From NCBI RefSeq assembly GCF_016862175.1, contig NZ_BOML01000021.1, forward strand, positions 186,001 through 250,000: 64,000 bases of DNA, given 5' to 3'. A model generated the notes under the pieces. The model was not told the origin of the DNA. It did not search any database and was given only the letters and a program-made list of their open reading frames with translations. This document shows, one piece after another, positions 48,969-57,132 of this stretch. Positions within the stretch are counted from its first letter, which is position 1. Every line of letters begins with the position of its first letter. Position numbers and translations under genes: made by a program. Origin of the DNA: Paractinoplanes durhamensis (lineage in GTDB: Bacteria > Actinomycetota > Actinomycetes > Mycobacteriales > Micromonosporaceae).

Positions 48969-49483
48969 CAACTGATGATCCGTACGCCTCCGTCACGCCC
49001 GCCCCGTCGTTCGAGGTGCGCAGCGCCGACTTCGAGCACGGCGCCGAGATGCCCCTCGAGTTCCGCGACCCGGACATCGGCGGCAAGCAGACCTCGCCGT
49101 CGCTGTCCTGGTCCGGCTTCCCGGCCGGGACGCGGAGCTTCGCCATCACCTGCTACGACCCGGACGCCCCGACCGGGATCGGCTTCATGCACTGGGCGGT
49201 CGCCAACATCCCGGCCGGGGTCACCGCGCTGTCGGCCGGCGCCCCCGAACTGCCCGGGACCGTGCTGACCCTGCCGAACGACGTGCGGCTCGCCCAGTAC
49301 GTCGGGCCCAACCCGCCGCCCGGCTCGGGACGGCACCGCTACGTGTTCGTCGTTCACGCGGTCGACGTACCCGCACTCGAGATCGACCCCACGCTGACCC
49401 CGACCGTGCTCGGGTTCAACCTGCACTTTCACACACTGGCACGCGGTCACGTGACCGCCTGGGTAGACGCGGTGGAGGCCTGA
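48965..49483 (+). CDS. YbhB/YbcL-type PEBP protein
   Basis: 172 residues, start ATG 48965 overlapping the cupin stop as ATGA. The phosphatidylethanolamine-binding protein pattern is clear: SPSLSWSGFPAGTRSFAITCYDPDAP, FMHWAVANIP, and RHRYVFVVHAV. Bacterial members bind small anionic ligands but no reaction is established. Its inclusion in a catabolic operon is unusual and may mean a ligand-binding or lyase role in this pathway. Confidence 0.88.
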   Translation: MTTDDPYASVTPAPSFEVRSADFEHGAEMPLEFRDPDIGGKQTSPSLSWSGFPAGTRSFAITCYDPDAPTGIGFMHWAVANIPAGVTALSAGAPELPGTVLTLPNDVRLAQYVGPNPPPGSGRHRYVFVVHAVDVPALEIDPTLTPTVLGFNLHFHTLARGHVTAWVDAVEA

Positions 49484-50626
49484 ATGGAAGCGAGACGGCA
49501 CGCCGAGGTGGCCGGGGGCGGGTTCGCCGGCCTGACCGCCGGGATCGCGCTGGCGAAGGCCGGCTGGAGCGTCCGGCTGCACGAGCAGAACGACGAGCTG
49601 CGCGACTTCGGCGCCGGCATCCTGCTGTGGCGCAACGCGATGCTCGCGCTCGAGGTGATCGGGGTCGCGCCGGCGATCCGGGCGCACGGGGTCGTCCCGG
49701 ACGTCTACGCGACGAGCCTCAACGGCGAGATGTTCCCGCCCGAGCTGGGCGGCTACCCGTACTGGGCGATCACCCGGCCCAAGCTGCACGAGCTGCTGTC
49801 GCAGGCGGCTCGCGACGCCGGCGTCGAGGTGGTCACCGGGTCGGAGGCGGTCGGGGCCGACCCGGCGGGCGCGCTGCTGCTGGCCGACGGCACCCGGCTG
49901 GCGGCCGACCTGGTCGTGGGGGCGGACGGGGCCGGTTCGGCGGTCCGCAATTCGCTGCCGGCGCTGGCGCAGGAGCGCAAGAAATACCAGGACGGCGTGT
50001 GCCGGGTGCTCGTTCCGCGGCCGGCCGAGTTCGCCGGGCCGGAGTGGAACCGGGTGATCGACTTCTGGACCCTGGAACCGGACGCGATGCGGATCCTGTT
50101 CATCACCACCGGGCCGGACACGGTCTACATGGGGATGATGGCGTCGACCGCCAACGAGCGGGCCTCCCGGATCCCGATCGACCCGGAGATCTGGGGCGAG
50201 CGGTTCCCGCACCTCAAGGCGGTGGTCGACCTGGCCGCCGAGGCGACCGGCGGGCGGCACGACGCCTACCAGACCAACCGGGTCACGCCGTGGTCGAGCG
50301 GGCGGGCGGTGGTGGTCGGCGACGCCGCGCACGCCATGTGCCCGGCGCTCGGGCAGGGCGCCAGCGTCGGCATCGTCAACGCCGTCGAGCTCGCGCACAC
50401 CCTCGGCCAGTTCGACGACATCGACGAAGCGCTCGCCGCGTGGGAGGCGAAGGAGCGGGCGATGACCGACGCCGCCCAGGCCCGCAGCGCGTACATGGCC
50501 GAGACCCGCACGCTGGCCCGCGGCAACGGGTTCACGTCCGAGGTGATGGAGACGGCCAACTTCGTGCTCGACGCCGCGACCCCGGCGCAGATCGCGCTCT
50601 ATCCCGTGCCGGAGGCGAACCGGTGA
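49484..50626 (+). CDS. FAD-dependent aromatic-ring monooxygenase
   Basis: 380 residues beginning right after the PEBP stop. The group A flavoprotein hydroxylase motifs are present: GGGFAGLTAGIALAKAG (FAD), GADGAGSAVRNSLP (DG motif), and GDAAHAMCPALGQGAS (second FAD motif). It resembles salicylate or 6-hydroxynicotinate hydroxylase-like enzymes, which hydroxylate an aromatic or N-heterocyclic acid using NAD(P)H and O2. It is the best clue that the operon degrades a ring compound. Confidence 0.9.
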   Translation: MEARRHAEVAGGGFAGLTAGIALAKAGWSVRLHEQNDELRDFGAGILLWRNAMLALEVIGVAPAIRAHGVVPDVYATSLNGEMFPPELGGYPYWAITRPKLHELLSQAARDAGVEVVTGSEAVGADPAGALLLADGTRLAADLVVGADGAGSAVRNSLPALAQERKKYQDGVCRVLVPRPAEFAGPEWNRVIDFWTLEPDAMRILFITTGPDTVYMGMMASTANERASRIPIDPEIWGERFPHLKAVVDLAAEATGGRHDAYQTNRVTPWSSGRAVVVGDAAHAMCPALGQGASVGIVNAVELAHTLGQFDDIDEALAAWEAKERAMTDAAQARSAYMAETRTLARGNGFTSEVMETANFVLDAATPAQIALYPVPEANR

Positions 50627-51516
50627 ACAACACGGTCGTCATCGGCGACGTCTCGATCACCCGGGTGCAGGAGTTCGCCGGAGCTTCCCTTTCCCGGCCT
50701 GGTTTCCTCTTCCCGGACAGCGACCCTGCGTTCTGGGCGACTCTCGACGATCCGGACTTCTACGACAGCGCCAGCGGCACCCTGCGGACGGTGCTGCACA
50801 CCTGGCTGATCCGGAGCGGCGGGAGGACCATCCTGCTCGACACCGGGGCGGGCAACGGCAAGGAGCGGCCGTACGCGCCGGTCTACGGCCACTTCGACAA
50901 CGCTTACCTGGCCAACCTCGCCGCGGCCGGGGTTGCCCCGGGCGACGTGGATCTCGTGATCAACACGCATCTTCATGTCGACCACGTCGGCTGGAACACC
51001 CGCCTCGACGGCCGCTCGTGGGTGCCGACCTTCCCCAACGCCACCTACCTGATGCCGGCCCCGGACTTCGACTACTGGAACCCGCTGAAGCATCCCCGCC
51101 CGCCGGGTGACGGCAACCAGAACGTGTACGAGGACAGCGTCGCCCCCGTCCACGCGGCCGGTCTCGTCCAGCTGTGGAGCGGCGAGCACCGGATCGACGC
51201 CGATCTCGTGCTCGAAGCCCACCCCGGGCACACCCCCGGCTCGTCGGTGCTGCGACTCGAATCGGGTGCCGCCGGCGCCCTGTTCGTCGGCGACATCCTG
51301 CACAACCCGGTGCAGATCGCTGCCCCCGACGTGAACTCGTGCTGGTGCGAGGACCCGGCGATGGCCCGGGCCGCCCGGCGCCGCCTGCTGGCCGAGGCCG
51401 CCGACCGCCGGCTCGTCGTCTTCCCCGGCCACTTCGGCGGCCACTCGGCGTGCACCGTCGCTTCCTCCGGCGGCGTCTTCGTCGTCGACTCCTGGGCTTC
51501 CCTCGCCCGCATCTGA
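50623..51516 (+). CDS. metallo-beta-lactamase-fold hydrolase
   Basis: 297 residues from GTG 50623, which overlaps the monooxygenase stop; the long frame upstream is a shadow. The metal motif is NTHLHVDHVGW (HxHxDH), with later ligands His in EAHPGHTPGS, Asp in FVGDILHNP and His in FPGHFGGH. It is the lactonase-like branch (related to AHL lactonases). In this pathway it could open a lactone or cyclic amide formed after ring oxidation. Confidence 0.88.
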   Translation: MNNTVVIGDVSITRVQEFAGASLSRPGFLFPDSDPAFWATLDDPDFYDSASGTLRTVLHTWLIRSGGRTILLDTGAGNGKERPYAPVYGHFDNAYLANLAAAGVAPGDVDLVINTHLHVDHVGWNTRLDGRSWVPTFPNATYLMPAPDFDYWNPLKHPRPPGDGNQNVYEDSVAPVHAAGLVQLWSGEHRIDADLVLEAHPGHTPGSSVLRLESGAAGALFVGDILHNPVQIAAPDVNSCWCEDPAMARAARRRLLAEAADRRLVVFPGHFGGHSACTVASSGGVFVVDSWASLARI

Positions 51517-51527
51517 AAGGACCCCCC

Positions 51528-51896
51528 ATGAACGACGAACTCTTCGAAGCCGGCCTGAAGGTGCGGCGTGAGGTGCTCGGCGACGCCTACGTGGACGCCT
51601 CCCTGGCCGCGGTCACCGACTTCTCCCGGGACCTGCAGCAGTACGTCACCCAGTACTGCTGGGGTGACATCTGGAACCGGCCCGGCCTGAGCCTGCGCGA
51701 GCGCAGCCTGCTCAACCTCGCGATGCTGACCGCCCTCAACCGCGGTCACGAGTTCAAGGCGCACGTGCGCGGCGCCCTGAACAACGGCGTGACCAAGGAC
51801 GAGATCAAGGAGGTCCTCATGCAGACCGCGTTCTACTGCGGCGGGCCGGCCGCGCTGGAGTCGTTCCGGCTGGCCGCCGAGGTGTTCGACGCATGA
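51528..51896 (+). CDS. carboxymuconolactone decarboxylase-family protein
   Basis: 122 residues from ATG 51528 with AGGA before it. The protein is close in size to 4-carboxymuconolactone decarboxylase (PcaC): FEAGLKVRREVLGDAYVDAS, then CWGDIWNRPGLSLRERSLLNLAMLTALNR and HVRGALNNGVTKDEIKEVL, with FYCGGPAALESF. The peroxidase-type CxxC is not present, supporting the decarboxylase-like group. It would remove CO2 from or isomerise a lactone intermediate. Confidence 0.88.
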   Translation: MNDELFEAGLKVRREVLGDAYVDASLAAVTDFSRDLQQYVTQYCWGDIWNRPGLSLRERSLLNLAMLTALNRGHEFKAHVRGALNNGVTKDEIKEVLMQTAFYCGGPAALESFRLAAEVFDA

Positions 51897-52726
51897 GGAT
51901 CGGCTTCGTGGGCCTCGGCAAGATGGGCCGCCCGATGGCCCAGCGGCTGGTCGAGGCCGGCTACGACCTCGTCGTCGCGGACTCGGCGCCGGGCGCTACG
52001 GAAGGATTCACCGCCGCCGACGGCTTCGAGGATGTCGACCTGCTCATCCTCATGCTGCCCAACTCGGCCGTCGTCGAAAAAGTGCTCGACGACCTGGTAC
52101 CGGCGCTGCGGGCGGGCACGCTCGTGGCCGACATGAGCTCGTCCGAACCGCTGCGTACCCGCGCCCTGGCCGTCCGGCTGGCCGAGCGCGGGCTGCGCTT
52201 CGTCGACGCGCCGGTCTCCGGTGGGGTGCGCGGCGCGGTCGCTGGCACCCTGGCCGTGATGACCGGCGGCGCCGAGGCCGACCTGGCCGCGATCCGGCCG
52301 GTCCTCGACGTGCTCGGGCGGACCGTGCTGCACGTCGGGCCGGTCGGTTCCGGGCACGCGGCCAAGGCGCTGAACAACCTGGTCTCGGCGGCCACCCTCG
52401 CGGTGACCGTGGAGGCGCTGCGGGTCGGCGCCGCGTTCGGGATCGCGCCGGAGACGATGAACGCGGTGCTCAACAGCTCGTCCGGCCGCTCCAACACGAG
52501 CGAGAACAAGGTGGCCCAGTTCATGCTCGACGGCAGCTTCGCCTCCGGCTTCGCACTGCAGTTGATGGCCAAGGACGTACGCATAGCAATTGATCTTGCT
52601 CGTGCCCTTGAACAGCGGACCGAGCTCGGTGACCGGGCCGAGGAGCAGTGGACGCGCATCGCCGCCGAGGTCACCCCGCAGACCGACCACACCCGGATGT
52701 ACGAGCTGCTCGGCGGGCCGCGATGA
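51893..52726 (+). CDS. 3-hydroxyisobutyrate dehydrogenase-family oxidoreductase
   Basis: 277 residues, ATGA overlap with the CMD gene. It has the NAD motif MRIGFVGLGKMGRPMAQRL, substrate motif FVDAPVSGGVRGA and the catalytic Lys in GSGHAAKALNNLV. Members oxidise beta-hydroxyacids such as 3-hydroxyisobutyrate or tartronate semialdehyde. Here it probably handles a hydroxyacid from ring cleavage, feeding the aldehyde dehydrogenase that follows. Confidence 0.9.
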   Translation: MRIGFVGLGKMGRPMAQRLVEAGYDLVVADSAPGATEGFTAADGFEDVDLLILMLPNSAVVEKVLDDLVPALRAGTLVADMSSSEPLRTRALAVRLAERGLRFVDAPVSGGVRGAVAGTLAVMTGGAEADLAAIRPVLDVLGRTVLHVGPVGSGHAAKALNNLVSAATLAVTVEALRVGAAFGIAPETMNAVLNSSSGRSNTSENKVAQFMLDGSFASGFALQLMAKDVRIAIDLARALEQRTELGDRAEEQWTRIAAEVTPQTDHTRMYELLGGPR

Positions 52727-54000
52727 CCGCCGAGGTCGATCGCGCCGTGCGGGCCGCCGCCGCGGCCGCGCCCGGCTGGCGGCACGTCGCGTCGTTCGAC
52801 CGGGGGCGGGTGCTGATGGCCGTCGCGCGCCGGCTCGTCGCCGAGATCGACGAGCTCGCCCGGATCGAATGCGCCGAGACCGGCAAGCCACCGGCCCTGG
52901 CCGAGGCCGAGATCCGCGGCGCCGCCGAATACTTCGAGTTCTACGCCTCACTCGTGCACCTGCCGGCCGGCGACGTCCTCGACGTCCGTCCCGACCTGCA
53001 CGTCTACACGGTGCGCGAGCCGTTCGGCGTGGTCGGCGTGATCACCCCCTGGAACCTGCCGCTCAACCAGGCGGCTCGCGCCGTCGCCCCCGCCCTTGCC
53101 GCCGGCAACGTCGTCGTGGTCAAACCGGCCGAGAGCACGTCCGGCACCACGGTCGCGCTGGCCCGGCTGGCGGCCGAGGAAGGCCTGCCCGCGGGCGTGC
53201 TCACCGTGGTCGCCGGCCCCGGCGCGACCGTGGGCACGGCGATCGTCGAGCATCCGCTGGTCCGCAAGGTCGCGTTCACCGGCTCGGTGCCGGTCGGGCA
53301 GGCCATCGGCCGGATCGCCGCCGAGCGCATCCTCCCGCTGACCCTGGAGCTCGGCGGCAAGTCCGCCAACATCGTCTTCGCCGACGCCGACCTGGCGTTC
53401 GCGGCGACCGAGGCGGTCCGCGCGTTCACCACCAACGCCGGCCAGGTCTGCTCGTCCGGCACCCGGCTGCTGGTCGAGCGCTCCATCCACGACGAGTTCG
53501 TCGCCGCGGTCGCCGCCGCCGCGGCCCGGGCCGAGGTCGGCCCGATGATCACCGACAAGCAGTTCGCCACCGTGCGGCACTACTTCGAGGTGGCCGCGGC
53601 CGAGGGCGCGAAGGCGGTGGTCGGCGGCCACGTCGCCGGCGGCCGGCACGTGGAACCGACGGTCTACACCGGCGTCACCAACGACATGGCGATCGCCCGC
53701 GAGGAGATCTTCGGCCCGGTCCTGGTGGTGATCCCGTTCGACACCGAGGCCGAGGCGGTAGAAATCGCCAACGACAGCGACTACGGCCTGGTCGGCGGCG
53801 TCTTCACGGCCGACATCGGCCGGGCGTTCCGGGTGGCCCACGCGATCGAGGCCGGCCAGGTGTACGTGAACTCATGGTCCACCCAGTCGGTCCAGATGCC
53901 GTTCGGCGGCCACAAGGCGAGCGGGTACGGCCGGGAGAAGGGCATCGAGGCCCTCAACCACTACTCCCACGTCAAGAGCATCAGCGTGCGGATCGCCTGA
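52723..54000 (+). CDS. aldehyde dehydrogenase, N-terminally short
   Basis: 425 residues from ATG 52723 (ATGA overlap). The catalytic Cys is in NAGQVCSSGTR, the general-base Glu in LELGGKSANIV, and the NAD site in PWNLPLNQAARAVAPALAAGN and FTGSVPVG. The family is usually 475-490 residues; about 40 N-terminal residues of the oligomerisation strand region are missing, and the frame upstream (to 52648) does not resemble them. The active site is complete. It may be active with altered quaternary structure. It is the last gene of the operon. Confidence 0.9.
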   Translation: MTAEVDRAVRAAAAAAPGWRHVASFDRGRVLMAVARRLVAEIDELARIECAETGKPPALAEAEIRGAAEYFEFYASLVHLPAGDVLDVRPDLHVYTVREPFGVVGVITPWNLPLNQAARAVAPALAAGNVVVVKPAESTSGTTVALARLAAEEGLPAGVLTVVAGPGATVGTAIVEHPLVRKVAFTGSVPVGQAIGRIAAERILPLTLELGGKSANIVFADADLAFAATEAVRAFTTNAGQVCSSGTRLLVERSIHDEFVAAVAAAAARAEVGPMITDKQFATVRHYFEVAAAEGAKAVVGGHVAGGRHVEPTVYTGVTNDMAIAREEIFGPVLVVIPFDTEAEAVEIANDSDYGLVGGVFTADIGRAFRVAHAIEAGQVYVNSWSTQSVQMPFGGHKASGYGREKGIEALNHYSHVKSISVRIA

Positions 54001-54038
54001 CTGTTCGTTACCCTTGCCTTGACGCCGACGGCAAGCCT

Positions 54039-54044
54039 TAGCCT
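54039..54044 (+). promoter_or_regulatory. TAGCCT -10 element, leaderless-type
   Basis: TAGCCT ends 7 nt before ATG 54052. TTGACG (54019-54024) and TTGCCT (54014-54019) are upstream at non-ideal spacings. An inverted repeat CTTGCC/GGCAAG (54013-54035) overlaps, possibly a terminator for the preceding operon or an operator. Confidence 0.4.
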
Positions 54045-54051
54045 GCAGGCG

Positions 54052-54912
54052 ATGAAGTTTGCCATCAGTTACAGCACCGCCTCGCTCGGCCTCGACCCGG
54101 ACCGCATGGTCGTCTATGCGCAGCATGCGGAAGCGTGTGGGTTCGAGGCGCTGTACATGCCCGAGCACATCGCGCTCTACCGGGGAGCGATGCTCGGCTC
54201 GATGGAGTTGCCGACCGACCTGGCGGTGGTCGATCCGCTCGACGCGCTGGGGTTCGTGGCCGCCGCGACCAGCCGCATCCTGCTCGGCACCGGGGTGCTG
54301 CTGGTGCCGTACCAGCATCCGGTCGTGCTGGCGAAGCGGCTGGCGACGGTCGACGTGCTGTCCCGGGGGCGGATGCGGCTGCTGACCGTGGGGCTCGGCA
54401 GTCTGCCCGGCGAGGCGACGGCGGTGGGGGTCGACTTCCGCACCCGGGGCCGGCGCGCCGACGAGGCGATCGACGTGCTGCGCCTGCTGTGGTCCGGCGG
54501 CGCCGAGGGCGTCAGTTTCCACGGCGAGTTCTTCGACGTCGACGACCTGTGCATCTTCCCGAAGCCGCACGACGCGACCACCCTGCCGATCCACGTGGGC
54601 GGCTCGAGCCGGGCCGCCGCCCGCCGCGCGGGCCGGAGGGGCGACGGCTACTTCCCGGGCGGAATGCTGACCCCGGAGGAGCGAGTCGCGCAGCTGGAGT
54701 TGGCCCGCTCCGAGGCGGCAGCGGCCGGCCGCGACCCGGCCGCCCTGGAATACACGAGGTGGTCGTCGATCGCGATGACGCGGGAGCGAGCGGAGACCTT
54801 GGCTGCCGAGGGCGTGACCCGAGTGGTGGTCAACGTGACCTCAACCGACCCCACCGAACAGCAGGACGAGATGTCCGCCCTGGCCCAGCGCTTCGGACTT
54901 ACAGAAGTATAG
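54052..54912 (+). CDS. LLM-class F420-type oxidoreductase
   Basis: 286 residues from ATG 54052, preferred over upstream starts because of the TAGCCT element 7 nt before it and the typical N-terminus MKFAISYSTASLGLDPDRMV. The luciferase-like TIM-barrel pattern is clear: FEALYMPEHIAL, ILLGTGVLLVPYQHPVVLAKRLATVDVLS (quoted by parts), GRRGDGYFPGGM. It probably uses F420 or FMN. Its stop codon lies inside the 33-bp palindrome. Confidence 0.88.
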   Translation: MKFAISYSTASLGLDPDRMVVYAQHAEACGFEALYMPEHIALYRGAMLGSMELPTDLAVVDPLDALGFVAAATSRILLGTGVLLVPYQHPVVLAKRLATVDVLSRGRMRLLTVGLGSLPGEATAVGVDFRTRGRRADEAIDVLRLLWSGGAEGVSFHGEFFDVDDLCIFPKPHDATTLPIHVGGSSRAAARRAGRRGDGYFPGGMLTPEERVAQLELARSEAAAAGRDPAALEYTRWSSIAMTRERAETLAAEGVTRVVVNVTSTDPTEQQDEMSALAQRFGLTEV

Positions 54913-54933
54913 TTCTGAGAACTATACTTCTGT
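54901..54933. promoter_or_regulatory. perfect 33-bp palindrome (16-bp arms, 1-bp centre)
   Basis: Left arm ACAGAAGTATAGTTCT (54901-54916), G at the centre, and the exact reverse complement at 54918-54933. Its GC content is about 36 percent, far below the surroundings. It overlaps the last four codons of the oxidoreductase gene and ends 29 bp before the ATPase-nuclease start. TATACT inside the right arm could be the -10 for that gene. No T-run follows, so a terminator is less likely than a protein site. Confidence 0.8.
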
Positions 54934-54962
54934 GACCTGTCCGGCTCGGGAAGGCTACGTTA

Positions 54963-56432
54963 ATGGACAAACCATCCCGCATCTTCGGCCGAGTCCGTGA
55001 GTGGGAGGGCCTCGCCGCCTTCGCGACGAGATCTACCGAAGCAACGGCGGGCGCCGCGTCGCTGGGTGTGGTGAGTGGCCGTCGCCGTCAGGGCAAGAGC
55101 TTCCTGCTGCAGTCGATGGCCGAGGCCGCCGGAGGGATGTACTTCGCGGCTACCGAGGCCACCGAAACGGAGTCATTGCGGCTCTTCACCGAGGCACTCG
55201 CGCGGCATACCCGCGAGTTCATCGAGGCGCCGTTCCCCGACTGGAACGACGCGATAGCGCGCATGTTCCACAGTTTCCGCGACCGCCCGGGCATGGTCGT
55301 GATCGACGAGTTCCCCTTCCTGTCCAAGGCGTCGCCGGCACTGCCGTCGATCATTCAACGCGAACTCGGCCCCGGCGGCAGCGGCCGGCCGAGCTCGGCG
55401 CGCCTGGTGCTGTGCGGATCGGCGATGTCGGTCATGGGTGGCCTCCTGGCCGGGCAGGCACCCTTGCGCGGCCGGGCAAGCCTGGAACTCGTCGTCCAGC
55501 CCTTCCGGCATCGGGAATCGGCCGAGTTCTGGGGCATCACCGACCCCCGGCTCGCCGTCCTGGTCAATGCGGTCGTCGGCGGTACTCCGGCCTACCGTTA
55601 CGAGTTCACCGGGGGAGATGCGCCGGCCACGATCGACGACTTCGACGCCTGGGTGATGCGGACCGCGTTGAACCCGCAGACGCCGCTGTTCCGGGAGGCG
55701 CGCTACCTGCTGGCCGAAGAAGCAGCCATCCGCGACCCCGCCCTCTATCACTCGGTGCTGGCGGCGATCGCCGGTGGCAACAAGACCAACGGCGGGATCG
55801 CGAGCTTCATCGGGCGAAAGTCCGACCAGATCACGCATCCGCTCAACGTCCTGGAGGACTGCGCACTGATCGCCCGCGAACCGGACCTGTTACGTCCGGG
55901 CCGGGCGCAGTACCGGATCGTCGAACCGCTGATCACGTTCTACGAGGCGATCATGCGCAAACGCTGGGCCGAGTTGGAGATCCACCGCGCCGAGCAGGTC
56001 TGGACTTCGGCGCGGCAGACTTTCCTCACCCAGGTGGTCGGTCCACATTTCGAGGCGTTGTGCCGGGCATTCGCCCTGGAGTCCGGCGAGGCCCTTTTCC
56101 CCGAGCAGCCCTCAGAGGTCGGGTCCGGCACGGTCAACGACCCGGCGAGCCGCACCCAGATCGAGATCGACGTCGTCGCACTGTCCGCGCAGGAGTCGAA
56201 CAACCCCCGACGCATCCTGTCTCTGGGCGAGGTCAAGTGGGGTGAGGTGATCGGCCATCATCATCTCCAGCGCTTGGCAACAGCGCGCGATCTGCTGCGC
56301 CCGAAGGGCTACGACACCGAAGCCACAGTGCTTGCGCTCTACGGCGGCGCCGGTTTCACCGCCGAGCTGACGGCCGCCGCCGCGACCGACGACCGAATCC
56401 TCCTCGTCGACCTCAACCGCTTGTACTCCTGA
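54963..56432 (+). CDS. AAA-type ATPase fused to PD-(D/E)XK nuclease-like domain (DUF234 type)
   Basis: 489 residues. The ATPase half (about 1-230) has Walker A GRRRQGKS (Lys45) and Walker B MVVIDEFPFL (Asp115-Glu116), of the archaeal-ATPase-like group. A winged-helix region follows (about 270-330, IASFIGRKSDQITHPLNVLEDC in part). The C-terminal half has the nuclease pattern Asp403 in IEIDVVAL and Glu423-x-Lys425 in GEVKW, as in DUF234. Function of these proteins is not settled; a link to mobile elements or defence has been suggested. It is preceded by a perfect palindrome. Confidence 0.88.
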   Translation: MDKPSRIFGRVREWEGLAAFATRSTEATAGAASLGVVSGRRRQGKSFLLQSMAEAAGGMYFAATEATETESLRLFTEALARHTREFIEAPFPDWNDAIARMFHSFRDRPGMVVIDEFPFLSKASPALPSIIQRELGPGGSGRPSSARLVLCGSAMSVMGGLLAGQAPLRGRASLELVVQPFRHRESAEFWGITDPRLAVLVNAVVGGTPAYRYEFTGGDAPATIDDFDAWVMRTALNPQTPLFREARYLLAEEAAIRDPALYHSVLAAIAGGNKTNGGIASFIGRKSDQITHPLNVLEDCALIAREPDLLRPGRAQYRIVEPLITFYEAIMRKRWAELEIHRAEQVWTSARQTFLTQVVGPHFEALCRAFALESGEALFPEQPSEVGSGTVNDPASRTQIEIDVVALSAQESNNPRRILSLGEVKWGEVIGHHHLQRLATARDLLRPKGYDTEATVLALYGGAGFTAELTAAAATDDRILLVDLNRLYS

Positions 56433-56458
56433 AGCCTCCGACCCAGCGACTAGCGGCG

Positions 56459-57124
56459 GTGGTCTTGGGCCGCCGGGTGGCGTTCGGTGAGGCCGGGAAG
56501 CTCTACACGGTCGACGCGAACGGCAACGATCGGCGGTGGATCGGCGATGGCCCGTCGGGTGTGGAGATCCCGCGGTGGGCGCCCAACGGCACCGAGATCG
56601 GCCTCAACAGCGGCTCCGTCCATGTGGTCGAGCTCGCCGGGCCGGTGCTGCGGCAGATACTCGGACTCGTGTCGGCCTCGATCTTCGACTGGTCGCCTGA
56701 CGGTCGCCTGATCGCCGGCGTGAAGACCTGGATGATCGGCGGCGAGCCGTGGGATCCGATCTACGCGGCCGACATCTGGATCGCGCCGTCCGACGGGCGA
56801 GAGGTCTCCTACCGGCTGACCGATCGCGAAGGGGCCTGGCTTCCGTCGGCGCTGGCGTGGAGCCCGGACGGCCGGACCCTGGCCGTGGCGGACGCCGGCG
56901 ACCTGTGGGCGGTGAACGTCCGGACCGGTGCCGTGACCAACCTGACGAACACGCCCGCCATCGCCGAGTCGAGCCCGATCTGGTCGCCGGACGGGCGGCT
57001 GCTCGCCTTCGCTCGCCGATCGGGCGACGGCACGCCGCCGCAGGTCTGGCTACGACCCGCGCTGAGCCGGGGCGCGACCGGGTGGCCGCTGAACGTGACC
57101 GGCGTGCCGAGCAGCTGGCACTGA
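56459..57124 (+). CDS. TolB-like beta-propeller protein, probably incomplete
   Basis: 221 residues from GTG 56459, 26 bp after the ATPase-nuclease gene. It contains propeller blades with the PD40 motifs IFDWSPDGRLIAGV, LAWSPDGRTLAVAD and PIWSPDGRLLAFAR. TolB-like proteins normally have a signal peptide and more blades; here the N-terminus starts within a blade (RVAFGEAGKLYTVDANG) and has no signal. It may be a 5'-truncated gene or a small cytoplasmic propeller coupled to the ATPase gene. Confidence 0.7.
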   Translation: MVLGRRVAFGEAGKLYTVDANGNDRRWIGDGPSGVEIPRWAPNGTEIGLNSGSVHVVELAGPVLRQILGLVSASIFDWSPDGRLIAGVKTWMIGGEPWDPIYAADIWIAPSDGREVSYRLTDREGAWLPSALAWSPDGRTLAVADAGDLWAVNVRTGAVTNLTNTPAIAESSPIWSPDGRLLAFARRSGDGTPPQVWLRPALSRGATGWPLNVTGVPSSWH

Positions 57125-57132
57125 GCGGGGGA

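Noticed and set aside
54901..54933. Palindrome as an ordinary Rho-independent terminator
   Set aside because: AT-rich perfect stem with a one-base centre and no following T-run; real terminator candidates here (22056, 57980) are GC-rich with normal loops. Kept as a regulatory-site candidate.
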